A stretch of DNA of 64,000 bases from Amblyomma americanum. Lineage: Eukaryota; Arthropoda; Arachnida; Ixodida; Ixodidae. The notes below the pieces were generated by a model that saw only the letters and a program-made list of their open reading frames with translations, was not told the DNA's origin and ran no database searches. This document shows, one piece after another, positions 7,256 through 20,300 of the stretch; within the stretch, counting starts at the first letter, position 1; each line of letters opens with the position of its first letter. A program made the translations under genes and the position numbers. The stretch spans positions 145,416,121 through 145,480,120 of the forward strand of contig NC_135504.1 in NCBI RefSeq assembly GCF_052857255.1. Reading direction: 5' to 3'.

Positions 7256-10200
7256 CGAGCATCGATTTTACGAGTCCTCGAAGAGTAGACGAGAGAAAGG
7301 TGTAAACTTTTTCTCTCAGAACTGCGCGAAAACTTGTATTTCGGATCAAAACAACGGGATACATTGTTTTAGATCGAAACTAGCAAGATTCACGAGCATC
7401 AACTTTACGATTCGTCGAGGAGTAGACGAGAGAAAGGTGTAAACTTTTTCTCTCCGAACTGCGCGAAAACTTTTATTCCGGCTCAAAACAACGGGATACA
7501 TCGTTTTAGATCGAAAATAGCAAAATACATGAGCATCGATTTTACGAGTCGTCGAAGAGTAGACGAGAGAAAGGTGTAAACTTTTTCTCTCAGAACTGCG
7601 CGGAAACTTGTATTCCGGCTCAAAACAACGGGATACATCGTTTTAGATCGAAACTAGCAGGATTCACGAGCATCGATTTTACAAGTCTTCGAAGAGTAGA
7701 CGAGAGAAAGGTGTAAACTTTTTCTCTCAGAGCTGCGCGAAAACTTGTATTCCGGCTCAAAACAACGGGATACATCGTTTTAGATCGAAACTAGCAAGAT
7801 TCACGAGCATCGATTTTACGAGTCCTCGAAGAGTAGACGAGAGAAAGGTGTAAACTTTTTCTCTCAGAACTGCGCGAAAACTTGTATTCCGGCTCAAAAC
7901 AACGGGAAACATCGTTTTAGATCGAAACTAGCAAGATTCACGAGCATCAATTTTACGAGTCCTCGAATATAGACGAGAGAAAGCTGTAAACTTTTTCTCT
8001 CAGAACTGCGCGAAAACTTGTATTTCGGATCAAAACAACGGGATACATTGTTTTAGATCGAAACTAGCAAGATTCACGAGCATCAACTTTACGATTCGTC
8101 GAGGAGTAGACGAGAGAAAGGTGTAAACTTTTTCTCTCCGAACTGCGCGAAAACTTTTATTCCGGCTCAAAACAACGGGATACATCGTTTTAGATCGAAA
8201 ATAGCAAAATACATGAGCATCGATTTTACGAGTCGTCGAAGAGTAGACGAGAGAAAGGTGTAAACTTTTTCTCTCAGAACTGCGCGGAAACTTGTATTTC
8301 GGATAAAAAGAACGGGATACATTGTTTTAGATCGAAACAAGCAAGATTCACGAGCATCGATTTTACGATTCGTCGAGGAGTAGACGAGAGAAAGGTGTAA
8401 ACTTTTTCTCTCCGAACTGCGCGAAAAATTTATTCCGGCTCAAAACAACGGAATATATCCTTTTAGATCGAAACTAGCAAGATTCACGGGCATCGATTTT
8501 ACGAGTCGTCGAAGAGTAGACGAGAGAAAGGTTTAAACTTTTTCTCTCAGAACTGCGCGAAAACTTGTATTCTGGCTCAAAACAACGGGATACATCGTTT
8601 TAGATCGAAACTAGCAAAATTCACGAGCATCAATTTTACGAGTCCTCGAAGAGTAGACGAGAGAAAGGTGTAAACTTTTTCTCTCAGAACTGCGCGAAAA
8701 CTTGTATTTCGGATCAAAACAACGGGATACATTGTTTTAGATCGAAACTAGCAAGATTCACGAGCATCACCTTTACGATTCGTCGAGGAGTAGACGAGAG
8801 AAAGGTGTAAACTTTTTCTCTCCGAACTGCGCGAAAACTTTTATTCCGGCTCAAAACAACGGGATACACCGTTTTAGATCGAAAATAGCAAAATACATGA
8901 GCATCGATTTTACGAGTCGTCGAAGAGTAGACGAGAGAAAGGTGTAAACTTTTGCTCTCCGAACTGCGCGAAAACTTGTATTCCGGCTCAAAACAACGGG
9001 ATACATCGTTTTGGATCGAAACTAGCAGGATTCACGAGCATCGATTTTAGAAGTCCTCGAAGAGTAGACGAGAGAAAGGTGTAAACGTTTTCTCTCATAA
9101 CTGCGCGAAAACTTGTATTCTCGCACAAAACAACGGGATACATCGTTTTAGGTCGAAACTAGCAAGATTCACGAGCATCGATTTTACAAGTCGTCGAATA
9201 TAGACGAGAGAAAGGTTTAAACTTTTTCTCTCAGAACTGCGCGAAAACTTGTATTCCGGCTCAAAACAACGGGATACATCGTTTTAGATCGAAACTAGCA
9301 AGATTCACGAGCATCGATTTTACGAGTCCTCGAAGAGTAGACGAGAGAAAGGTGTAAACTTTTTCTCTCAGAACTGCGCAAAAACTTGTATTCCGGCTCA
9401 AATCAACGGGATACATCGTTTTATATCGAATCTAGCAAGATTTACGAGCATCGATTACACAAGTCTTCGAAGAGTAGACGAGAGAAAGGTGTACACTTTT
9501 TTCTCTCAGAACTGCGCGAAAGCTTGTATTCCGGCTCAAAACAACGGGATACATCGTTTTAGATCGAAACTAGCAAGATTCACGAGCATCGATTTTACGA
9601 GTCCTCGAAGAGTAGACGAGAGAAAGGTGTAAACTTTTTCTCTCAGAACTGCGCGAAAACTTGTATTTCGGATCAAAACAACGGGATACATTGTTTTAGA
9701 TCGAAACTAGCAAGATTCACGAGCATCACCTTTACGATTCGTCGAGGAGTAGACGAGAGAAAGGTGTAAACTTTTTCTCTCCGAACTGCGCGAAAACTTT
9801 TATTCCGGCTCAAAACAACGGGATACACCGTTTTAGATCGAAAATAGCAAAATACATGAGCATCGATTTTACGAGTCGTCGAAGAGTAGACGAGAGAAAG
9901 GTGTAAGCTTTTTCTCTCCGAACTGCGCGAAAACTTTTATTCCGGCTCAAAACAACAGGATATATCCTTTTAGATCGAAACTAGCAAAATTCATGAGCAT
10001 CAATTTTACGAGTCGTCGAAGAGTAGACGAGAGAAAGGTTTAAACTTTTTCTCTCAGAACTGCGCGAAAACTTGTATTCTGGCTCAAAAGAACGGGATAC
10101 ATCGTTTTAGATCGAATCTAGCAAGATTCACGAGCATCGATTACACAAGTCTTCGAAGAGTAAACGAGAGAAAGGTGTACACTTTTTCTCTCAGAACTGC

Positions 10201-12866
10201 GCGGAAACTTGTATTCCGGCTCAAAACAACGGGATACATCGTTTTAGATTGAAACTAGCAGGATTCACGAGCATCGATTTTACAAGTCTTCGAAGAGTAG
10301 ACGAGAGAAAGGTGTAAACTTTTTCTCTCAGACCTGCGCGAAAACTTGTATTCCGGCTCAAAACAACGGGATACATCGTTTTAGATCGAAACTAGCAAGA
10401 TTCACGAGCATCGATTTTACGAGTCCTCGAAGAGTAGACGAGAGAAAGGTGTAAACTTTTTCTCTCAGAACTGCGCGAAAACTTGTATTCCGGCTCAAAA
10501 CAACGGGAAACATCGTTTTAGATCGAAACTAGCAAGATTCACGAGCATCGATTTTACGAGTCCTCGAATATAGACGAGAGAAAGGTGTAAACTTTTTCTC
10601 TCAGAACTGCGCGAAAACTTGTATTTCGGATCAAAACAACGGGATACATTGTTTTAGATCGAAACTAGCAAGATTCACGAGCATCAACTTTACGATTCGT
10701 CGAGGAGTAGACGAGAGAAAGGTGTAAACTTTTTCTCTCCGAACTGCGCGAAAACTTTTATTCCGGCTCAAAACAACGGGATACATCGTTTTAGATCGAA
10801 AATAGCAAAATACATGAGCATCGATTTTACGAGTCGTCGAAGAGTAGACGAGAGAAAGGTGTAAACTTTTTCTCTCAGAACTGCGCGGAAACTTGTATTT
10901 CGGATAAAAAGAACGGGATACATTGTTTTAGATCGAAACAAGCAAGATTCACGAGCATCGATTTTACGATTCGTCGAGGAGTAGACGAGAGAAAGGTGTA
11001 AACTTTTTCTCTCCGAACTGCGCGAAAAATTTATTCCGGCTCAAAACAACGGAATATATCCTTTTAGATCGAAAATAGCAAAATACATGAGCATCGATTT
11101 TACGAGTCGTCGAAGAGTAGACGAGAGAAAGGTGTAAACTTTTTCTCTCAGAACTGCGCGGAAACTTGTATTTCGGATAAAAAGAACGGGATACATTGTT
11201 TTAGATCGAAACAAGCAAGATTCACGAGCATCGATTTTACGATTCGTCGAGGAGTAGACGAGAGAAAGGTGTAAACTTTTTCTCTCCGAACTGCGCGAAA
11301 AATTTATTCCGGCTCAAAACAACGGAATATATCCTTTTAGATCGAAACTAGCAAGATTCACGGGCATCGATTTTACGAGTCGTCGAAGAGTAGACGAGAG
11401 AAAGGTTTAAACTTTTTCTCTCAGAACTGCGCGAAAACTTGTATTCTGGCTCAAAACAACGGGATACATCGTTTTAGATCGAAACTAGCAAAATTCACGA
11501 GCATCAATTTTACGAGTCCTCGAAGAGTAGACGAGAGAAAGGTGTAAACTTTTTCTCTCAGAACTGCGCGAAAACTTGTATTTCGGATCAAAACAACGGG
11601 ATACATTGTTTTAGATCGAAACTAGCAAGATTCACGAGCATCACCTTTACGATTCGTCGAGGAGTAGACGAGAGAAAGGTGTAAACTTTTTCTCTCCGAA
11701 CTGCGCGAAAACTTTTATTCCGGCTCAAAACAACGGGATACACCGTTTTAGATCGAAAATAGCAAAATACATGAGCATCGATTTTACGAGTCGTCGAAGA
11801 GTAGACGAGAGAAAGGTGTAAACTTTTTCTCTCCGAACTGCGCGAAAACTTGTATTCCGGCTCAAAACAACGGGATACATCGTTTTGGATCGAAACTAGC
11901 AGGATTCACGAGCATCGATTTTAGAAGTCCTCGAAGAGTAGACGAGAGAAAGGTGTAAACGTTTTCTCTCATAACTGCGCGAAAACTTGTATTCTCGCAC
12001 AAAACAACGGGATACATCGTTTTAGGTCGAAACTAGCAAGATTCACGAGCATCGATTTTACAAGTCGTCGAATATAGACGAGAGAAAGGTTTAAACTTTT
12101 TCTCTCAGAACTGCGCGAAAACTTGTATTCCGGCTCAAAACAACGGGATACATCGTTTTAGATCGAAACTAGCAAGATTCACGAGCATCGATTTTACGAG
12201 TCCTCGAAGAGTAGACGAGAGAAAGGTGTAAACTTTTTCTCTCAGAACTGCGCGAAAACTTGTATTTCGGATCAAAACAACGGGATACATTGTTTTAGAT
12301 CGAAACTAGCAAGATTCACGAGCATCAACTTTACGATTCGTCGAGGAGTAGACGAGAGAAAGGTGTAAACTTTTTCTCTCCGAACTGCGCGAAAACTTTT
12401 ATTCCGGCTCAAAACAACGGGATACATCGTTTTAGATCGAAAATAGCAAAATACATGAGCATCGATTTTACGAGTCGTCGAAGAGTAGACGAGAGAAAGG
12501 TGTAAACTTTTTCTCTCAGAACTGCGCGGAAACTTGTATTCCGGCTCAAAACAACGGGATACATCGTTTTAGATCGAAACTAGCAGGATTCACGAGCATC
12601 GATTTTACAAGTCTTCGAAGAGTAGACGAGAGAAAGGTGTAAACTTTTTCTCTCAGAGCTGCGCGAAAACTTGTATTCCGGCTCAAAACAACGGGATACA
12701 TCGTTTTAGATCGAATCTAGCAAGATTCACGAGCATCGATTACACAAGTCTTCGAAGAGTAAACGAGAGAAAGGTGTACACTTTTTCTCTCAGAACTGCG
12801 CGAAAACTTGTATTCCGGCTCAAAACAACGGGATACACCGTTTTAGATCGAAACTAGCAAGATTCA
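7256..12866. repeat. Irregular composite of higher-order units (41 monomers, 5,611 bp)
   Basis: My reading of the order is A B C D E F B G H I A M N O P A/K L A M N/R S T/C D E F B G H/B G H I A M N O P A B C D/S T. Monomers written with a slash are chimeras and mark unequal-exchange junctions. The block I A M N O P appears twice at an offset of 2,874 bp (for example CACCTTT at 8768 and 11642). Confidence 0.75.
10790..11345. repeat. 273-bp two-monomer tandem duplication (G-H) with chimeric junction
   Basis: The G-H pair occurs twice in succession; GCGAAAAAT lies at 11022 and 11295, 273 bp apart. Between the copies a single monomer starts as H (CGGAATATATCC) and ends as B (GAAAATAGCAAAATACA). 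The switch therefore lies in the shared stretch TTTTAGATCGAAA, near 11,060-11,075. Exact outer limits are approximate. Confidence 0.85.
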
Positions 12867-14918
12867 CGAGCATCGATTTTACGAGTCCTCGAAGAGTAGA
12901 CGAGAGAAAGGTGTAAACTTTTTCTCTCAGAACTGCGCGAAAACTTGTATTTCGGATCAAAACAACGGGATACATTGTTTTAGATCGAAACTAGCAAGAT
13001 TCACGAGCATCAACTTTACGATTCGTCGAGGAGTAGACGAGAGAAAGGTGTAAACTTTTTCTCTCCGAACTGCGCGAAAACTTTTATTCCGGCTCAAAAC
13101 AACGGGATACATCGTTTTAGATCGAAAATAGCAAAATACATGAGCATCGATTTTACGAGTCGTCGAAGAGTAGACGAGAGAAAGGTGTAAACTTTTTCTC
13201 TCAGAACTGCGCGGAAACTTGTATTCCGGCTCAAAACAACGGGATACATCGTTTTAGATCGAAACTAGCAGGATTCACGAGCATCGATTTTACAAGTCTT
13301 CGAAGAGTAGACGAGAGAAAGGTGTAAACTTTTTCTCTCAGAGCTGCGCGAAAACTTGTATTCCGGCTCAAAACAACGGGATACATCGTTTTAGATCGAA
13401 ACTAGCAACATTCACGAGCATCGATTTTACGAGTCCTCGAAGAGTAGACGAGAGAAAGGTGTAAACTTTTTCTCTCAGAACTGCGCGAAAACTTGTATTC
13501 CGGCTCAAAACAACGGGAAACATCGTTTTAGATCGAAACTAGCAAGATTCACGAGCATCGATTTTACGAGTCCTCGAATATAGACGAAAGAAAGGTGTAA
13601 ACTTTTTCTCTCAGAACTGCGCGAAAACTTGTATTTCGGATCAAAACAACGGGATACATTGTTTTAGATCGAAACTAGCAAGATTCACGAGCATCAACTT
13701 TACGATTCGTCGAGGAGTAGACAAGAGAAAGGTGTAAACTTTTTCTCTCCGAACTGCGCGAAAACTTTTATTCCGGCTCAAAACAACGGGATACATCGTT
13801 TTAGATCGAAAATAGCAAAATACATGAGCATCGATTTTACGAGTCGTCGAAGAGTAGACGAGAGAAAGGTGTAAACTTTTTCTCTCAGAACTGCGCGGAA
13901 ACTTGTATTTCGGATAAAAAGAACGGGATACATTGTTTTAGATCGAAACAAGCAAGATTCACGAGCATCGATTTTACGATTCGTCGAGGAGTAGACGAGA
14001 GAAAGGTGTAAACTTTTTCTCTCCGAACTGCGCGAAAAATTTATTCCGGCTCAAAACAACGGAATATATCCTTTTAGATCGAAACTAGCAAGATTCACGG
14101 GCATCGATTTTACGAGTCGTCGAAGAGTACACGAGAGAAAGGTTTAAACTTTTTCTCTCAGAACTGCGCGAAAACTTGTATTCTGGCTCAAAACAACGGG
14201 ATACATCGTTTTAGATCGAAACTAGCAAAATTCACGAGCATCAATTTTACGAGTCCTCGAAGAGTAGACGAGAGAAAGGTGTAAACTTTTTCTCTCAGAA
14301 CTGCGCGAAAACTTGTATTTCGGATCAAAACAACGGGATACATTGTTTTAGATCGAAACTAGCAAGATTCACGAGCATCACTTTTACGATTCGTCGAGGA
14401 GTAGACGAGAGAAAGGTGTAAACTTTTTCTCTCCGAACTGCGCGAAAACTTTTATTCCGGCTCAAAACAACGGGATACACCGTTTTAGATCGAAAATAGC
14501 AAAATACATGAGCATCGATTTTACGAGTCGTCGAAGAGTAGACGAGAGAAAGGTGTAAACTTTTTCTCTCCGAACTGCGCGAAAACTTGTATTCCGGCTC
14601 AAAACAACGGGATACATCGTTTTGGATCGAAACTAGCAGGATTCACGAGCATCGATTTTAGAAGTCCTCGAAGAGTAGACGAGAGAAAGGTGTAAACGTT
14701 TTCTCTCATAACTGCGCGAAAACTTGTATTCTCGCACAAAACAACGGGATACATCGTTTTAGGTCGAAACTAGCAAGATTCACGAGCATCGATTTTACAA
14801 GTCGTCGAATATAGACGAGAGAAAGGTTTAAACTTTTTCTCTCAGAACTGCGCGAAAACTTGTATTCCGGCTCAAAACAACGGGATACATCGTTTTAGAT
14901 CGAAACTAGCAAGATTCA
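12867..14918. repeat. Higher-order repeat, 15-mer (2,052 bp)
   Basis: Order A B C D E F B G H I A M N O P. It lacks the J K L trio of the 18-mer. The offset to the next copy is 2,052 bp (GGGAAACAT at 13515 and 15567; H at 14032 and 16084). B monomers here and in the next copy share GACAAGAG near 13720 and 15090, a dyad-flank change seen again near 21930. Confidence 0.8.
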
Positions 14919-17380
14919 CGAGCATCGATTTTACGAGTCCTCGAAGAGTAGACGAGAGAAAGGTGTAAACTTTTTCTCTCAGAACTGCGCGAAAACTTGT
15001 ATTTCGGATCAAAACAACGGGATACATTGTTTTAGATCGAAACTAGCAAGATTCACGAGCATCAACTTTACGATTCGTCGAGGAGTAGACAAGAGAAAGG
15101 TGTAAACTTTTTCTCTCCGAACTGCGCGAAAACTTTTATTCCGGCTCAAAACAACGGGATACATCGTTTTAGATCGAAAATAGCAAAATACATGAGCATC
15201 GATTTTACGAGTCGTCGAAGAGTAGACGAGAGAAAGGTGTAAACTTTTTCTCTCAGAACTGCGCGGAAACTTGTATTCCGGCTCAAAACAACGGGATACA
15301 TCGTTTTAGATCGAAACTAGCAGGATTCACGAGCATCGATTTTACAAGTCTTCGAAGAGTAGACGAGAGAAAGGTGTAAACTTTTTCTCTCAGAGCTGCG
15401 CGAAAACTTGTATTCCGGCTCAAAACAACGGGATACATCGTTTTAGATCGAAACTAGCAAGATTCACGAGCATCGATTTTACGAGTCCTCGAAGAGTAGA
15501 CGAGAGAAAGGTGTAAACTTTTTCTCTCAGAACTGCGCGAAAACTTGTATTCCGGCTCAAAACAACGGGAAACATCGTTTTAGATCGAAACTAACAAGAT
15601 TCACGAGCATCGATTTTACGAGTCCTCGAATATAGACGAGAGAAAGGTGTAAACTTTTTCTCTCAGAACTGCGCGAAAACTTGTATTTCGGATCAAAACA
15701 ACGGGATACATTGTTTTAGATCGAAACTAGCAAGATTCACGAGCATCAACTTTACGATTCGTCGAGGAGTAGACGAGAGAAAGGTGTAAACTTTTTCTCT
15801 CCGAACTGCGCGAAAACTTTTATTCCGGCTCAAAACAACGGGATACATCGTTTTAGATCGAAAATAGCAAAATACATGAGCATCGATTTTACGAGTCGTC
15901 GAAGAGTAGACGAGAGAAAGGTGTAAACGTTTTCTCTCAGAACTGCGCGGAAACTTGTATTTCGGATAAAAAGAACGGGATACATTGTTTTAGATCGAAA
16001 CAAGCAAGATTCACGAGCATCGATTTTACGATTCGTCGAGGAGTAGACGAGAGAAAGGTGTAAACTTTTTCTCTCCGAACTGCGCGAAAAATTTATTCCG
16101 GCTCAAAACAACGGAATATATCCTTTTAGATCGAAACTAGCAAGATTCACGGGCATCGATTTTACGAGTCGTCGAAGAGTAGACGAGAGAAAGGTTTAAA
16201 CTTTTTCTCTCAGAACTGCGCGAAAACTTGTATTCTGGCTCAAAACAACGGGATACATCGTTTTAGATCGAAACTAGCAAAATTCACGAGCATCAATTTT
16301 ACGAGTCCTCGAAGAGTAGACGAAAGAAAGGTGTAAACTTTTTCTCTCAGAACTGCGCGAAAACTTGTATTCCGGCTCAAAACAACGGGATACATTGTTT
16401 TAGATCGAAACTAGCAAGATTCACGAGCTTCGATTTTACAAGTCGTCGATATAGACGAGAAAAAGGTGTAAACTTTTTCTCTCAGAACTGCGCAAAAACT
16501 TGTATTCCGGCTCAAAACAACGGGATACATCGTTTTAGATCGAATCTAGCAAGATTTACGAGCATCGATTACACAAGTCTTCGAAGAGTAGACGAGAGAA
16601 AGGTGTACACTTTTTTCTCTCAGAACTGCGCGAAAGCTTGTATTCCGGCTCAAAACAACGGGATACATCGTTTTAGATCGAAACTAGCAAGATTCACGAG
16701 CATCGATTTTACGAGTCCTCGAAGAGTAGACGAGAGAAAGGTGTAAACTTTTTCTCTCAGAACTGCGCGAAAACTTGTATTTCGGATCAAAACAACGGGA
16801 TACATTGTTTTAGATCGAAACTAGCAAGATTCACGAGCATCACCTTTACGATTCGTCGAGGAGTAGACGAGAGAAAGGTGTAAACTTTTTCTCTCCGAAC
16901 TGCGCGAAAACTTTTATTCCGGCTCAAAACAACGGGATACACCGTTTTAGATCGAAAATAGCAAAATACATGAGCATCAATTTTACGAGTCGTCGAAGAG
17001 TAGACGAGAGAAAGGTGTAAGCTTTTTCTCTCCGAACTGCGCGAAAACTTGTATTCCGGCGCAAAACAACGGGATATATCATTTTGGATCGAAACTAGCA
17101 GGATTCACGAGCATCGATTTTAGAAGTCCTCGAAGAGTAGACGAGTGAAAGGTGTAAACGTTTTCTCTCATAACTGCGCGAAAACTTGTATTCTCGCACA
17201 AAACAACGGGATACATCGTTTTAGGTCGAAACTAGCAAGATTCACGAGCATCGATTTTACAAGTCGTCGAATATAGACGAGAGAAAGGTGTAAACTTTTT
17301 CTCTCAGAACTGCGCGAAAACTTGTATTCCGGCTCAAAACAACGGGATACATCGTTTCAGATCGAAACTAGCAAGATTCA
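14919..17380. repeat. Higher-order repeat, 18-mer (2,462 bp)
   Basis: Order A B C D E F B G H I J K L A M N O P, the same as the reference 18-mer at 2331-4793. It also matches about 25.9-28.3 kb at an offset of 10,947 bp, sharing private variants such as ACTAACAAG (15591 and 26538) and the N variant CCGGCGCAAAAC (17060 and 28010). Confidence 0.8.
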
Positions 17381-20300
17381 CGAGCATCGATTTTACGAGT
17401 CCTCGAAGAGTAGACGAGAGAAAGGTGTAATCTTTTTCTCTCAGAACTGCGCGAAAACTTGTATTTCGGATCAAAAGAACGGGATACATTGTTTTAGATC
17501 GAAACTAGCAAGATTCATGAGCATCGATTTTACGATTCGTCGAGGAGTAGACGAGAGAAAGGTGTAAACTTTTTCTCTCCGAACTGCGCGAAAACTTTTA
17601 TTCCGGCTCAAAACAACAGGATATATCCTTTTAGATCGAAACTAGCAAAATTCATGAGCATCAATTTTACGAGTCGTCGAAGAGTAGACGAGAGAAAGGT
17701 TTAAACTTTTTCTCTCAGAACTGCGCGAAAACTTGTATTCTGGCTCAAAACAACGGGATACATTGTTTTAGATCGAATCTAGCAAGATTCACGAGCATCG
17801 ATTACACAAGTCTTCGAAGAGTAAACGAGAGAAAGGTGTACACTTTTTCTCTCAGAACTGCGCGAAAACTTGTATTCCGGCTCAAAACAACGGGATACAC
17901 CGTTTTAGATCGAAACTAGCAAGATTCACGAGCATCGATTTTACGAGTCCTCGAAGAGTAGACGAGAGAAAGGTGTAAACGTTTTCTCTCATAACTGCGC
18001 GAAAACTTGTATTCTCGCACAAAACAACGGGATACATCGTTTTAGGTCGAAACTAGCAAGATTCACGAGCATCGATTTTACAAGTCGTCGAATATAGACG
18101 AGAGAAAGGTGTAAACTTTTTCTCTCAGAACTGCGCGAAAACTTGTATTCCGGCTCAAAACAACGGGATACATCGTTTTAGATCGAAACTAGCAAGATTC
18201 ACGAGCATCGATTTTACGAGTCCTCGAAGAGTAGACGAGAGAAAGGTGTAAACTTTTTCTCTCAGAACTGCGCGAAAACTTGTATTTCGGATCAAAAGAA
18301 CGGGATACATTGTTTTAGATCGAAACTAGCAAGATTCATGAGCATCGATTTTACGATTCGTCGAGGAGTAGACGAGAGAAAGGTGTAAACTTTTTCTCTC
18401 CGAACTGCGCGAAAACTTTTATTCCGGCTCAAAACAACAGGATATATCCTTTTAGATCGAAACTAGCATAATTCATGAGCATCAATTTTACGAGTCTTCG
18501 AAGAGTAGACGAGAGAAAGGTTTAAACTTTTTCTCTCAGAACTGCGCTAAAACTTGTATTCTGGCTCAAAACAACGGGATACATCGTTTTAGATCGAATC
18601 TAGCAAGATTCACGAGCATCGATTACACAAGTCTTCGAAGAGTAAACGAGAGAAAGGTGTACACTTTTTCTCTCAGAACTGCGTGAAAACTTGTATTCCG
18701 GCTCAAAACAACGGGATACACCGTTTTAGATCGAAACTAGCAAGATTCACGAGCATCGATTTTACGAGTCCTCGAAGAGTAGACGAGAGAAAGGTGTAAA
18801 CTTTTTCTCTCAGAACTGCGCGAAAACTTGTATTTCGGATCAAAACAACGGGATACATTGTTTTAGATCGAAACTAGCAAGATTCACGAGCATCAACTTT
18901 ACGATTCGTCGAGGAGTAGACGAGAGAAAGGTGTAAACTTTTTCTCTCCGAACTGCGCGAAAACTTTTATTCCGGCTCAAAACAACGGGATACATCGTTT
19001 TAGATCGAAAATAGCAAAATACATGAGCATCGATTTTACGAGTCGTCGAAGAGTAGACGAGAGAAAGGTGTAAACTTTTTCTCTCAGAACTGCGCGGAAA
19101 CTTGTATTCCGGCTCAAAACAACGGGATACATCGTTTTAGATCGAAACTAGCAGGATTCACGAGCATCGATTTTACAAGTCTTCGAAGAGTAGACGAGAG
19201 AAAGGTGTAAACTTTTTCTCTCAGAGCTGCGCGAAAACTTGTATTCCGGCTCAAAACAACGGGATACATCGGTTTAGATCGAAACTAGCAAGATTAACGA
19301 GCATCGATTTTACGAGTCCTCGAAGAGTAGACGAGAGAAAGGTGTAAACTTTTTCTCTCAGAACTGCGCGAAAACTTGTATTCCGGCTCAAAACAACGGG
19401 AAACATCGTTTTAGATCGAAACTAGCAAGATTCACGAGCATCGATTTTACGAGTCCTCGAATATAGACGAGAGAAAGGTGTAAACTTTTTCTCTCAGAAC
19501 TGCGCGAAAACCTATATTTCGGATCAAAACAACGGGATACATTGTTTTAGATCGAAACTAGCAAGATTCACGAGCATCAACTTTACGATTCGTCGAGGAG
19601 TAGACGAGAGAAAGGTGTAAACTTTTTCTCTCCGAACTGCGCGAAAACTTTTATTCCGGCTCAAAACAACGGGATACATCGTTTTAGATCGAAAATAGCA
19701 AAATACATGAGCATCGATTTTACGAGTCGTCGAAGAGTAGACGAGAGAAAGGTGTAAACTTTTTCTCTCAGAACTGCGCGGAAACTTGTATTTCGGATAA
19801 AAAGAACGGGATACATTGTTTTAGATCGAAACAAGCAAGATTCACGAGCATCGATTTTACGATTCGTCGAGGAGTAGACGAGAGAAAGGTGTAAACTTTT
19901 TCTCTCCGAACTGCGCGAAAAATTTATTCCGGCTCAAAACAACGGAATATATCCTTTTAGATCGAAACTAGCAAGATTCACGGGCATCGATTTTACGAGT
20001 CGTCGAAGAGTAGACGAGAGAAAGGTTTAAACTTTTTCTCTCAGAACTGCGCGAAAACTTGTATTCTGGCTCAAAACAACGGGATACATCGTTTTAGATC
20101 GAAACTAGCAAAATTCACGAGCATCAATTTTACGAGTCCTCGAAGAGTAGACGAGAGAAAGGTGTAAACTTTTTCTCTCAGAACTGCGCGAAAACTTGTA
20201 TTTCGGATCAAAACAACGGGATACATTGTTTTAGATCGAAACTAGCAAGATTCACGAGCATCACCTTTACGATTCGTCGAGGAGTAGACGAGAGAAAGGT

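Noticed and set aside
7164..7442. A 92-codon plus-strand open frame
   Set aside because: It exists only because a one-base loss near 7230 (TTTTAATCG) shifts the frame inside the repeat. The translation is satellite sequence with no domain.
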